Shown piece after piece: positions 40,327 through 50,599 of a DNA stretch of 64,000 bases. The stretch is from Ustilago trichophora (taxonomy: Eukaryota; Basidiomycota; Ustilaginomycetes; Ustilaginales; Ustilaginaceae). The stretch lies in the NCBI GenBank assembly GCA_900323505.1, contig OOIN01000001.1, positions 620,001 through 684,000 of the forward strand, read 5' to 3'. The notes beneath the pieces were generated by a model. It saw only the letters and a list, made by a program, of their open reading frames with translations. It did no database searches and had not been told where the DNA came from. How positions within the stretch are numbered: the first letter of the stretch is position 1; each line of letters opens with the position of its first letter. Both the position numbers and the translations under genes were made by a program.

Positions 40327-40678
40327 GTCCGTGACAGATTGGACTTGGACAACCGACAAGCCTGCCTTTGTCTCTCTCTCTCGTAAAGATAAGATTCCCG
40401 ATCTTGTGACTGTGGAGGCATAAATCTGTATCGCGCGAGTGACTCAACTACGAACCAACACCAAAGCGCGACTCCATCACATCCAACAGCGCGTCTTTGT
40501 GTTTGACTGACGCAGCCCTGCATTGGTGTACTGTACTGTACTCTTTTTCATCGGCACGCTCAAACACGCACTACTTTTGTTGGATCAACCACAGCAATTC
40601 GTGGTCGGATACACCGATACGACCCACACGCTTCCGTTCGGCGACCAATCCGAGGTTGTTGTTGGCTCATCATTCAAG
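39986..40678. other. Divergent promoter region ELL-like / SGF29
   Basis: It contains a (TG)n microsatellite at about 40297-40326 and a GTACTGTACTGTAC motif at 40528-40541, about 140 bp upstream of the SGF29 ATG. Confidence 0.6.
40297..40326 (+). repeat. (TG)n microsatellite
   Basis: About 15 TG units lie in the ELL-SGF29 promoter region. Confidence 0.9.
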
Positions 40679-41763
40679 ATGGCGTTGAGGCGTGGAAAGG
40701 ATCGGGTCTCTGCCGCTGGCTCTGAAGGTAAGCATCACAGGAGACAGTTACTCAGGAGAGTGTCATGTTACTGACATTGAAGCTCTCGCGTTCCACCCAA
40801 CAATGACATGCTGCAGAGTTGCAACTCTGGTATGCGGTGCGACAGAATCTGCGCACGCTGGAAAAGATTCGCATTGCATCCGTTGACAAGGCCGCTTCTG
40901 CCGAAAACTTACGTACCGACCTTGTCTCTCTCAAAGAGAAGCGAGAGACAGGCGACGAATATCGCACCAAACGACGCAAGCTCGATGACATCTGTCATGA
41001 CCTTACCAGTCGAACCAAGGATGAACTTGCCGCGATCGAATCGGCCCAAGAAAAGCTTGGCATCCTCGTCGCCCTTCGCAGTCCTTCCGACGGCGGTGGT
41101 GGTGGTGGTGGTGGATCTCGCAGTTCTACACCGCGCAAAGATCTTGCGTCCAAGGTGAAATCAAGCCAATCCAACACACCAACTCCATCAGGCCGAAGAG
41201 CAGCCGGTACACCTCTAGCACCATCCAACCTCGGCTCTTCCTCCTCCTCTTCCACCGCTGCATCCAATACTTCCTCCTCCACCACCACCAATCGAGGTCG
41301 ACGAGAAACCCTCACCGCCCAACATCCCCTCAGCCAGGGACGAAAAGTCGCAGTCCTCCCCAGCAAAACAGAAGAATCCGACTGGCTCAAAGCTTCCGTC
41401 CTCTCCTACACCAAATCTTCCAACGAATACACCGTACAGGATGACGACGAACCAGGCCCCGAAGGAACCTACAAAGTCGCAATGGACAACATCATCCCCT
41501 TGCCCATCAGTCTACAAACCATGCCAGCAGCCGACTACCCTCCAGGATCGCGAGTGTTGGGAATGTATCCAGATACAAGTTGCTTCTACGGCGCCACCGT
41601 CAAATCAGGTGGTCCAGGCCTCTCGAGAAACGCAAATCTCGCAAAACTCATCAAAAAGGAACCAGAGCTACTAGAGGCAAAGTACAATCTAGAATTCGAC
41701 GACGATAACGGTGAGATCAGACAGGTCCCAGCTTGGCTCGTTGTACAGGGCCCCGGTATGTAA
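40679..41763 (+). CDS. SGF29: SAGA complex subunit SGF29 (tandem Tudor)
   Basis: Exon 1 is 40679-40727 (MALRRGKDRVSAAGSE) and exon 2 is 40817-41763. The 89-bp intron (GTAAGC to GCTGCAG) splits a Glu codon. The product is 331 residues. A coiled-coil N-terminus (about 18-90; LQLWYAVRQNLRTLEKI) is followed by a Gly8 run and a Ser/Thr-rich linker. The C-terminal SGF29 domain (about 186-331) has the expected order: GRKVAVLPSKTEESDWLKA, YTVQDDD, NIIPLPIS, GSRVLGMYPDTSCFYGATV and YNLEFDDD. This double Tudor binds H3K4me2/3 and directs SAGA acetylation. The frame ends in Met-TAA inside GTATGTAAG, which also resembles a splice donor, so a small terminal exon cannot be excluded. Confidence 0.9.
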
Positions 41764-42029
41764 GCATATTGTCCACTTCGCTTTCCTCACAAAGTCCTTC
41801 ACTGGCTCGTTTCTGTACTTGTATCGCTGTAATACTAGCTCCTCTGCAAACCTCTTCACCATGTATCATGTGCGACCGCCGTCGAGACTTCTCCCTTAAC
41901 TTATTCTGGAAATTCTGCAGCGCTCACAATTTGCAACTTTCCAAACTATTTGTTAGGAATGCATTGCGATGAAGCGTAAAAAGACAAAATGTTCTCAACC
42001 AAAGACACCAAACTCGATACAGATTCACT

Positions 42030-45000
42030 TCAGACTTCTTCAGAAGCTACCTGCTGATACCCTGCCGCCTGCCCCGGTCGACTGGCACCACTTCGACCCA
42101 GTCTCAGGCTCGAGTTGGAGAGCACCGACTCAAATTTGCCCAGCACCTGGTAGCCAAGATCCTTGAGGTTAGCCACAACTCGGTCGAATGCGCCTGCGTC
42201 TGAACGATCCAACAATTCTTGCAGCTGGAGCGAGTCTGTCACTTCAGCACTCGAAGTAGAAGTCAGCTCGGCAGGACGCTTGTACCATTTCAGCGTGAGC
42301 GAGCTGGCGACGACGCTGACACTAGAAAAGGCCATGGCGGCACCTGCCATCATCGGATGCAGGCTCAATCCCCACGGCAAGAAGATGCCCATAGCGAGAG
42401 GGATACCGATGAGGTTATAGATGGTTGCCCAGATAAAGTTGAGCTTGATCTGCCGGAAGATGCGACGTGAGAGGTGGATCGAAGCGGCCACATCGAGCAA
42501 ATTGGATCGCATGAGCACGATCGATGCGGCTTCAATGGCGACGTCGGATCCGGTGCCCAGAGCAATGCCGAGATCGGCTGAAGCTAGGGCGGGAGAGTCG
42601 TTGATGCCGTCACCGACCATAGCAATGCCGCCAGACTTGGACTGACCGTTGGCACGGAAGGGTGAGAATCTGCCGCCACTTTCCAGATCGGTCCCAGTGG
42701 ATGCTCGTCGAAGCTGCAAGATGAGCTCCTGCTTGTCGATCGGGCTCATCTCGGCGAAGACATCGTTTTCCTCATCCATGCCCAACTCGCGAGCCAAGGC
42801 GCGTGCTGTTGCCGTTGCGTCACCGGTGACCATGCTGCACTGGATGCCCATGCGGCGCAGTGCTGCAAGAGTGCGCTTGGCTTCGGGCTTGAGAGTATCA
42901 CTCAAACTGAGAACGGCCGCGAGAGAGCCATCGACACTGGCAAGAACGGCGGTTCGGCCATGTAATTGCTGTTCAGCAAGCAACCGTGTTGCCTGCGATC
43001 CGAAAGCGCTGTCGTCGAGAATGTGCTTCTCGCTGGACGAAATGAAGTCGGATGTTCCGATGCGCACCTCGTGAACGGTCATGGTCTCCTCGAGCTGGAC
43101 ACGGCAAACGATGCCTTTGCCTGTGAAGCTGTTAAACTCTTCGATGTTGGCTCCTGAAATGGTGACATCCTGCTTCTCTGCAAAGCCTGCTTCTTGGTTG
43201 CTTGGACTGTCTTGAAGCTGATGAGCTGCCCACAAAGCGATGGCACGGGCAAGCGGATGCTCGGAGCGAGCTTCAGCAGCGCCGATGATGCGAATCACCT
43301 GACGGCGCGAAAGACCTCCAACAACGATGGTGTCAAGGCCGCCCTGTTCCTTGTTGGGCCAGATGGCCTCGCGCAAGGCAAGCTTGCCTACCGTCAGTGT
43401 GCCGGTCTTGTCGAAGAACATGCGGCGGATAGTTGTAGAAGCTTCGAGGGGTCCACCGCCCTTGATGAGGATACCGTTCTGTGCGCCAACGCCAGTACCA
43501 ACCATGACTGCTGTGGGTGTTGAGAGACCGAGCGCACAAGGGCAGGCGACGACAATGACACTGATGCATAGCTTGAGGCAGACCATAAACTTGGTGACGC
43601 CTTGCTGGTTGAAAATGGATGGTAGCATGTGGCCTGAGAGCAGATGGGCAATCACCATCCAAGCAATGAATGTGAAGGCGCCAAGACCTACGACAGTCGG
43701 CACAAAGTAGCCAGCGACGCGGTCTGCGAATGCCTGAATGGGCGCCTTGGACGTCTGCGCCTCGTCGACCAGCTTGACAATTTGAGCCAAGCTGGTGTCC
43801 TTGCCTGCGCGCTGAACGAGAAAGTCGAAAGTGCCCGTGCCATTGACGGTTCCACCAATGACGTTGCAGCCGGTCAGCTTGTGGATGGGAATAGCTTCGC
43901 CAGTGACCATCGACTCGTCCACGGTCGACTCGCCGCGAACGATGACACCATCAGCGACAATTCGTTCTCCTGGAACCACCTTGACGTAATCTCCACGCTG
44001 AACAAGTTCCGATGCGACCTTTTTCTCGGTTTTGCCTTCGGCGCCGTCGGTATAGATGGTAGCTGAGGAAGGGGTGAGACCGATGAGACGAGAAAGTGCT
44101 TCGCTCGTCTTGCCCTTTGCGGTGTTCTCGAGGAAGCGACCGAACGAGACAAAGGTGAAGAGCATCGTGGTCGTGTCGAAGAAGGTGGCCGGCTTGGTGC
44201 ATTGACCCGGTACAATCATCCCCATCATGCCCATGCCGCGTGCCATGACCGAAGCAGCAGCAGCTGCTGCTGCAGCTGCGGCGGTGTCATCTACAGGCTC
44301 GTCGACGCAGAAGAGCCTCGCAACCATAGAGAAGACGCTGAAGACCCAAGAAGCTGTGGTTCCGATGACAATGAGGACATCCATTGTCGCGCTGCCATGC
44401 TTGATTGCTTTCCAGGAAGTACGGTAGAATCGGAGGCCGATGCCGAATTGGACAGGAATGGTGAGCGCCAGACAGATGATGTCCTGAAGATAGAGTCCGG
44501 GGATTGGCTGCCACCAGAGGATGCTTCTGGTGAACGCGAATTTGGGCAGTACCATCGATAGAAGGAAGACGGGAACGCCCATCGAGAGCGAGAAGAGGAA
44601 GGCAGAGCGCCATTCCGCAATCTCCTTGATTCTGCCGAGTGAGGCGAGCTGAGTAGAGTTGCGGTCATCGCTGACGACTGCGTCGAACCCAAGATCTTCG
44701 ATGTGTTCGACGAGGTCACGAATGCCGAGCTTGGTTGGGTCGTAGTCGATCCTAGCCTTTTCGGTGGAAAGTGAAACGGATATTGACTTGACACCCTCAA
44801 TCTTGGCCATCTCGCGTTCGATGGTTGCAGAGCACGAAGCACATGTCATGCCAAAGACGTTGAGTTGGGCTGTGTCGAGCTGTGGAATAGATGAAGCACC
44901 AGTCGAGGCAGCCTCTTTGGAGACGAGGTCGGCATCGGGGCGTTCTGTCCTGAGCACTTCCAAAAAGGCGGCATCGAAGCCCGTGTCCTCAATCTCTTCT

Positions 45001-45239
45001 GCCACTTTTTCTGGCGTCCATATCGAGTCGTCGAAAATGACAGTCGCCTTCTCAGCAAGCAGAGCTACCGAGATGGACTCGATGCCAGGCTGTGATCGGA
45101 TCATCCTCTCGATGGTCTCGACACAAGCGCCGCACGTCATACCTCCAATCTGGAAGGTGGCTGTCACTTTGGCGCCAGTGACGGGAGACGTCGAGCCCGA
45201 AGCCTTTGGCTCTACCAAGAGCGGATCTGTAGTCGACAT
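42030..45239 (-). CDS. CCC2: Copper-transporting P1B-type ATPase (CCC2/ATP7 type)
   Basis: This 1069-residue pump moves Cu+ into the late Golgi for multicopper oxidases. Two N-terminal HMA domains carry GMTCGAC (33-39) and GMTCASC (130-136). The eight-TM core has TGE (448-450), the copper site CPC (568-570), the phosphorylation motif DKTGTLT (611-617), SEHPLA and GDGINDSPALA. Yeast Ccc2 also has two HMA domains, so the layout is typical. An unusual Ala run (320-330) followed by a Met-rich stretch ARGMGMMGM (334-342) fills the luminal loop between TM3 and TM4. The frame is intronless and starts at the ATG at 45239. The pump acts with an Atx1-type chaperone, which is not in the window. Confidence 0.95.
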   Translation of the reverse strand: MSTTDPLLVEPKASGSTSPVTGAKVTATFQIGGMTCGACVETIERMIRSQPGIESISVALLAEKATVIFDDSIWTPEKVAEEIEDTGFDAAFLEVLRTERPDADLVSKEAASTGASSIPQLDTAQLNVFGMTCASCSATIEREMAKIEGVKSISVSLSTEKARIDYDPTKLGIRDLVEHIEDLGFDAVVSDDRNSTQLASLGRIKEIAEWRSAFLFSLSMGVPVFLLSMVLPKFAFTRSILWWQPIPGLYLQDIICLALTIPVQFGIGLRFYRTSWKAIKHGSATMDVLIVIGTTASWVFSVFSMVARLFCVDEPVDDTAAAAAAAAAASVMARGMGMMGMIVPGQCTKPATFFDTTTMLFTFVSFGRFLENTAKGKTSEALSRLIGLTPSSATIYTDGAEGKTEKKVASELVQRGDYVKVVPGERIVADGVIVRGESTVDESMVTGEAIPIHKLTGCNVIGGTVNGTGTFDFLVQRAGKDTSLAQIVKLVDEAQTSKAPIQAFADRVAGYFVPTVVGLGAFTFIAWMVIAHLLSGHMLPSIFNQQGVTKFMVCLKLCISVIVVACPCALGLSTPTAVMVGTGVGAQNGILIKGGGPLEASTTIRRMFFDKTGTLTVGKLALREAIWPNKEQGGLDTIVVGGLSRRQVIRIIGAAEARSEHPLARAIALWAAHQLQDSPSNQEAGFAEKQDVTISGANIEEFNSFTGKGIVCRVQLEETMTVHEVRIGTSDFISSSEKHILDDSAFGSQATRLLAEQQLHGRTAVLASVDGSLAAVLSLSDTLKPEAKRTLAALRRMGIQCSMVTGDATATARALARELGMDEENDVFAEMSPIDKQELILQLRRASTGTDLESGGRFSPFRANGQSKSGGIAMVGDGINDSPALASADLGIALGTGSDVAIEAASIVLMRSNLLDVAASIHLSRRIFRQIKLNFIWATIYNLIGIPLAMGIFLPWGLSLHPMMAGAAMAFSSVSVVASSLTLKWYKRPAELTSTSSAEVTDSLQLQELLDRSDAGAFDRVVANLKDLGYQVLGKFESVLSNSSLRLGRSGASRPGQAAGYQQVASEEV

Positions 45240-45701
45240 GGCGGATCGTGGACGGGGTTGGTGATAAATGGATGCTGAGGTCGATGTATGCGTGGCCAGA
45301 AATTCTTTGACCCGTCAACGCTGATGGTGATTCCTGCGAGCACGTCTCTTCGGATTGGAGTGATGGTCTAATGTCTTGATCTGACTGAGATCGGCCTACG
45401 GGCTCATGACGTGAGCTCAGCTTTCGATAACAGATCGATCAGAAAAGCCAAAGCGATGGTATGGTTCGCTGTAAAGTGGCTTGCGTGTTGAAAACTGGCT
45501 TTCGGCTGATCCGAGAATCGCCTTGTCACCTTTGTTCGGCCCTTCCGAAGCGCAATCGTCCCAAGATTGTCCGCTGCGAAGGCGTAATCGATGGAGCCGT
45601 GAAGGTGCGGATACGCTCAAGCTTGGTGTAGCTCAGCTAATTTGCAACGGGTGGAGGCCGTGAGCAATCGTGTGCCGTTCGAGATGATGAGAGTTGTATC
45701 G

Positions 45702-45704
<3 letters not shown>

Positions 45705-45738
<34 letters not shown>
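45705..45738 (+). repeat. (GA)n microsatellite
   Basis: About 16 GA units lie upstream of the copper ATPase gene. Confidence 0.9.
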
Positions 45739-45739
<1 letters not shown>

Positions 45740-47003
45740 CAAAGTGACAATTTTGATGTTGCATGTGTTTGCTGGTGGAGGCGTAGCCGAAGCGTGCCGA
45801 AACGCTTTTCGCTGTGCTTTTCGAGTCTCGCGAGGAGACTTTTGAGCTTTGTTCGCTCTAGCACGTCCCGTCAACTTCATTGTTCGAATCCACCAAAAGC
45901 ATGAGCGCCCACTCACTCTCTTCCACACACACACACACGAACCCTGACAGTTGGTGAGGGGCGATGTCGACCTCATTCCACGGATTTCCGCCCGCATCCA
46001 AATTCGAGAGCTTGAAATTATGCTTATGGCCTAATGTGTGTGTGTACAGTATGTGTGTTTGCACCCTGATAGTCAGTCAGGCAGCGAGTCGACGATCTGA
46101 TCTGATAGTCAAAATCGCAGCGACGCGCTCTCTGTGAGCCTTTTCGCCTCTCTAAAATCCGAGCGAAGAAAAGGCACCGAAAGAAAGCGCTGGCCGCGGA
46201 ATGCCACGGTTAAAAAGAAAAAGAAAGAAAAGGTGAAAAGGCGCCGGAAAAATCGCACTAACACCGTTGGAAGATGAAGATGTAACATTTCTAACTTAAG
46301 CCCACCTGCCAAAACCTTCTCGGGCAGAGCCACCTGACGCTGTTCAAGGTGTGTCTGGACTTTACGAGTTGCATCGTACAGTAGTAGGTCTCATGTGGCT
46401 CAAACCCTTCTGACAGGTATGAAGGCGCTATATGGTGTTCAAGTGTCAAGTCTAAAGGAGCAGATGAAGCCGCTCCAACGCCGATCCCAGATAAGATGGG
46501 TTCTTCGCATTGACCCGCACAGCATGATGAGCTTGATTCACAGTGCCGCAGAATGGGCGATGTCTTCTCTCCGCACTGTTGGACGTAAATTGAGAATAAA
46601 GCTATGGCGTCTAGCCTGACAGAGTTGGATGAAGGCTATCAGCTGTACAGTGACCATCATCTTGCGAGCTGCACAGGTTGCTTCAGGACAGAGTAGCTTG
46701 TCGCACGACAAGCCACTTGGCATGAAAGCTCTTGGATCTGAGATTGTCTGCACCGAGTGAACAACATTCTGATCAGATTACGATCCTACCTTGACGATGC
46801 AAGCGGAGATCACCGCAAGCTCCCGGGGCTACGGACCGAAACGGTCAGGGGTCAACAATGGTAGGCCCAAGCTACTGTATGCAGTGTCCTCCGATCTAGC
46901 CTTTTGCCGTGTCGAGCAGCGTGGGTCAGGAACGACCGTTTTCGAAAGATTGTGGGAAAAATTTCTTTCTTTCTTGGGAGCGCAACCATGCAAGAAGGGT
47001 CCT

Positions 47004-47033
47004 CTGAGAAGAAAAAAAATCTTTTCTTCTCAG
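47004..47033. repeat. Perfect inverted repeat: 12-bp stem, 6-base loop
   Basis: CTGAGAAGAAAA is followed after AAAATC by its exact complement TTTTCTTCTCAG. It lies inside the gene-poor region, and no flanking gene is close enough to make it an obvious terminator. Confidence 0.85.
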
Positions 47034-49169
47034 GAAAGGCGACTTTGCCGCGTGGCGGCACGGTACGTTGTGCACCGAGACACCATTTGGACAAGCCAAC
47101 GACCAAGCGGCGAAGGAAGCGCCATTCGAAGCGCGCGAAACTCGACACTCAGGAACAAAGGATCCTTTCTGTGTGCTGAGTGTCTCTGATGTCCATGCAG
47201 GACATCGTGGTCGGTGGTGGCATCCGCACAGCCCACGAGTTCCAAAAGACGACTTTGGATCTCCGTATCGTAAATTGTCTGCTCGCATCCGAAAAGGCGG
47301 ATCTGGTGGTTCATGCAGGGTTGAGGGCAACCGCCAACACCACAACGAGGCTTAGAACTTTGCCACGCTGTTGCATCAGCCCCGGAGTGGAACGGACTCC
47401 CATTTCTTGTCGGCGACGAAGGCTGGAAGGAAAACCTAAAAAAAAGAGTTTCCGGTTTACTTCCCGGACCTTTCTTTCCCTTTGTTTCGAAGCTGCGCGA
47501 GCTTCAATTCGCGCTGACATGAATGGATCAGAAGATTCGATGCCGGTGTGAGAGAAGAAGAGAAAACGAGCTCCACGATGCTGTGCCGTGCCAAGACGGC
47601 TTGGTTTTAGGAGGACAAGCTTCTGCAGCGTAACGCGGCACCGAACGTTGCAACAGAAGAAGTACACGAGGCCTTACTTTGTGTTGGTCCAAGACGAGCT
47701 AGCAGCGTTCTTTCGCAACAGCATCTGTCGGGGAACGATGGCCGTGAGTCACGCGTCCTTGCGATGTTGGCGAGGCCCAAAGAGATGGCCGCGGAGCAAC
47801 TCCAGTTTCAACTTGTGTGTGTCTGTTTGTGTGCAGGAAAGGTGGTGCTGACAGGTGCAGGGTCTCTTCTCATCATTAAAGTTTTTGCTTGATATCCGCT
47901 CGGATATGCCACGTCGTGACAGGTAACAGGCATGAACCCGAGAGTCTCCATTTGAGTGATGTGGCAGAGCCACTCTTCCCTGCTCGAGTGGTACACCATG
48001 CCATGGCTCGCTTCGAAGTTCGACCGTCGCCTGGCTGAACTTGTTCCTCACACCATAGGACTTGTCCCAGCAAGCGAAACCATCACGATGTTCGCCTGTG
48101 CACTGAGGAAATGAGGTTCTGCCGGTGAATAAAGGGACGTTGAGGCAAGAGAGCGTCTGCGGCATTCAGCTGTTCATGCATCGCGGGGTGATGATCGCAA
48201 AAAGAGTCATCGTGGAGATACAAGCGGCTGTTCTCCAAGATCAAAGATTGTGTGGCGATTTATTTTTCAACACTGTAGAATGGGGAGGATGCACTTTTGA
48301 GAGGCGTTACGCCCCTCTATGCCGGCGAACAAGCCTAATTGGCAACGCCCGCGGGCAGTAGATCTCAGATTGGACTCGGTCGCTCCCACGCTGCTGCGGC
48401 CGCGGCTGTATTTGGGAATCTACTGGTGCCAAGTTTCTTTTTCTCCCGCAATCCCACGCCAAGGTCTGTTAGGCTGTGCTACAGTCTGACCACGCTTTGT
48501 TTCTCGCTCGGCGTCCTTTCCGATAGCGCTCCGACGCGCGACCGACTCTCGTCTAGACTTTCGTTTAGCCCTAAGAAGCGACCGATGAAATCCACTGCCA
48601 AGAGCTGATAGGTTTAAACTAGAGGGTCTCTCCGAGAGATGTGTGATATAGTAGTCGTTCAATTGGGCCGGCTTCGCAGCACCATCTGCCGATGAATCGA
48701 TCCAGAGCGATACGCAAAGGTTGGCCGGACTGCCATGAGCATTGTCAGGCGGCTGTACACGGATTGACCGGCAAGCGGCATGCCGAAGATCATCCCTGCA
48801 CCTTCAAAGCCGCGGCCACAGAGGCATGCCACCGCAGGCTGCGATTGTTTCGCGGGGTTGAAAAATTGAACGGTCTCATGGTTGAGGAGGGAAGAGGGCG
48901 AAAACTTGCACAAAAAGGGCTCGCCAGACTGAGTTGAACTTCACGTTTACGTTGTTGCCAAAGGAAAAAAAAAAAAAGGCCACAGCAGACTGCGATGTAG
49001 AGTCGGACCGTTTTTTTTTTTTTCTTCTTTTTTCTTTCTTTAAATCTTTGGCAATTTCCTTTTTTGGAGAGCTGCACTGACACCTCCACAGGCTGCAGAA
49101 CAAGAGTCTTTCTCTTTCTTTCGTCAGCGAGCCCTTTTTTCTTTTTGGCCGGTTATTCTCACGCCTGCA

Positions 49170-49170
49170 G

Positions 49171-49210
<40 letters not shown>
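49170..49210 (+). repeat. (CT)n(CA)n compound microsatellite
   Basis: About ten CT units run directly into ten CA units. Confidence 0.9.
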
Positions 49211-49591
49211 GTGTCTCTCTATGACTCCTCATCAAATCGGTTATGTTGAGCCGAAATGGCCCAAGAAGGAATGAAAACAGCAGCCTCTTGCTTTCCGAAA
49301 GCCGAGGATCGCGAGCTGTCAAAAATCCAAATGCCATCACCAATGAAAGCATTTTGCTTACACCATGTCAGCGCTTTGCCGCCAAAACACACATCTTTGC
49401 TCTGTTTTGTTGGGATCGTGATGCTGCTGCTGGCGGTGCTTCCTGCAATGCTGCAATGGAGCGACTTGTCGGAGCCACAACGGCGTCAGATCTGCTGCGT
49501 TCTCAAATGCAGGGCGATGCGTTTGGGGACAACGTCAGATTTCAGAAAAGCAGCGGCATCTCAGTGTCGGACTTAATAGCCATGCGACCTC

Positions 49592-49592
<1 letters not shown>

Positions 49593-49623
<31 letters not shown>
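49593..49623 (+). repeat. T31 homopolymer
   Basis: An uninterrupted poly(T) run of 31 bases; a second T-rich tract lies at 49755-49784. Confidence 0.9.
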
Positions 49624-49624
<1 letters not shown>

Positions 49625-50599
49625 AACTGCATCCCTCCTCTCTCGGGTCCACTGTTTTGAACAGCATGAAATGGGTGGAGCGGCTCATCTTTGGTCGCCT
49701 AATCGTGAGTAGTGAGGATAATTTGCCTGTTCTTGGCTCTGACGTGGAAGAAACTTTTTTTTTTTTTTTTTTTCTTTTTTTTTTAATTTTCTTACACCTC
49801 TGTGTCACCTCTCGACCAAACTCCGATTGCATCTTTTCATCGCTTCGGGAATCATGCGACTCTCTCCCTCTTTCTCTCTCCGTGGATCAACGGATTACAA
49901 TAGCCAGACGACATCGACGCACGACAAGACTCTTTTTCTCTCTCTTCCTTGCTGAGCTGACCTTGTCTTGTGTGAAGAAGAAAGAAAAAAAATATGTCCG
50001 AGCTAAGCCCGGGTCGACTCCCTCCGGCTCCCGCTGCGTCTCTGTCTCTGTCTCTCTGACTCGTCTTGTTGATGCTGTTCGCCTTCATCTCATCCGGCAT
50101 CGGTCTTGTAGCTGTGATGCACTCTGTACACTCTGCAGCTCCATGCGCACAGTCTAAGCAGCTTTCTCGTGGCTGAGCAAACCACCATGTGGCCTATTTG
50201 TCAGGCCTCTCCTCGTCCTTTTCATATATCAACCTGACGTTTCCGCATCAACATTGCCGGATCCTCTCCTTTCTCTTCATCAGACGCTATCCTTCCCCGC
50301 ACACGACCACATCCGCCCCCTCTACATCCCTTGGACACGAATCTCGACAACGTGTCATCATTCCTGATTGCTGCCATCGACATTACCTGGTGACACTCGC
50401 TTGCTTCTCCTCGTTACCAACTTGCAATGTGTCTGCGCCCTGCAACGTCTTCTTCATTAGATAGCACCCAGTTGAATCCTCACACATAGCCCCGCAACGC
50501 AAGCGATCACGATAGGCACCTCCTCACATCTCGGTTCCGTATCAGGCCATACAACAACTGCTTCATCTTATTCCAAATCCCGACTTCAGCTTGATCAGC

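Larger units (their letters stand above)
45240..50599. other. Gene-poor 5.4-kb region rich in simple repeats
   Basis: There is no protein I can recognise; open frames on both strands stay below about 165 codons except one of 304 codons that translates T-rich tracts. The region contains (GA)n at 45705-45738, a perfect 12-bp-stem hairpin at 47004-47033, (CT)n(CA)n at 49170-49210, T13 at 49011, T31 at 49593-49623, and T19-C-T10 at 49755-49784. No paired terminal repeats of a transposon were seen by eye. Confidence 0.5.

Noticed and set aside
45870..45905. tRNA-like B box (GTTCGAATCC)
   Set aside because: Flanking bases cannot form a T stem or a cloverleaf, and no A box lies at the right distance.
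46800..47670. Overlapping short frames on both strands suggesting a gene or transposon fragment
   Set aside because: No frame exceeds about 140 codons, no splice pattern joins them, and no transposase, integrase or reverse-transcriptase motif is visible.
49243..50157. 304-codon plus-strand frame in the gene-poor island
   Set aside because: It reads poly(T) tracts as Phe runs and CT repeats as Ser/Leu; no domain or codon bias.
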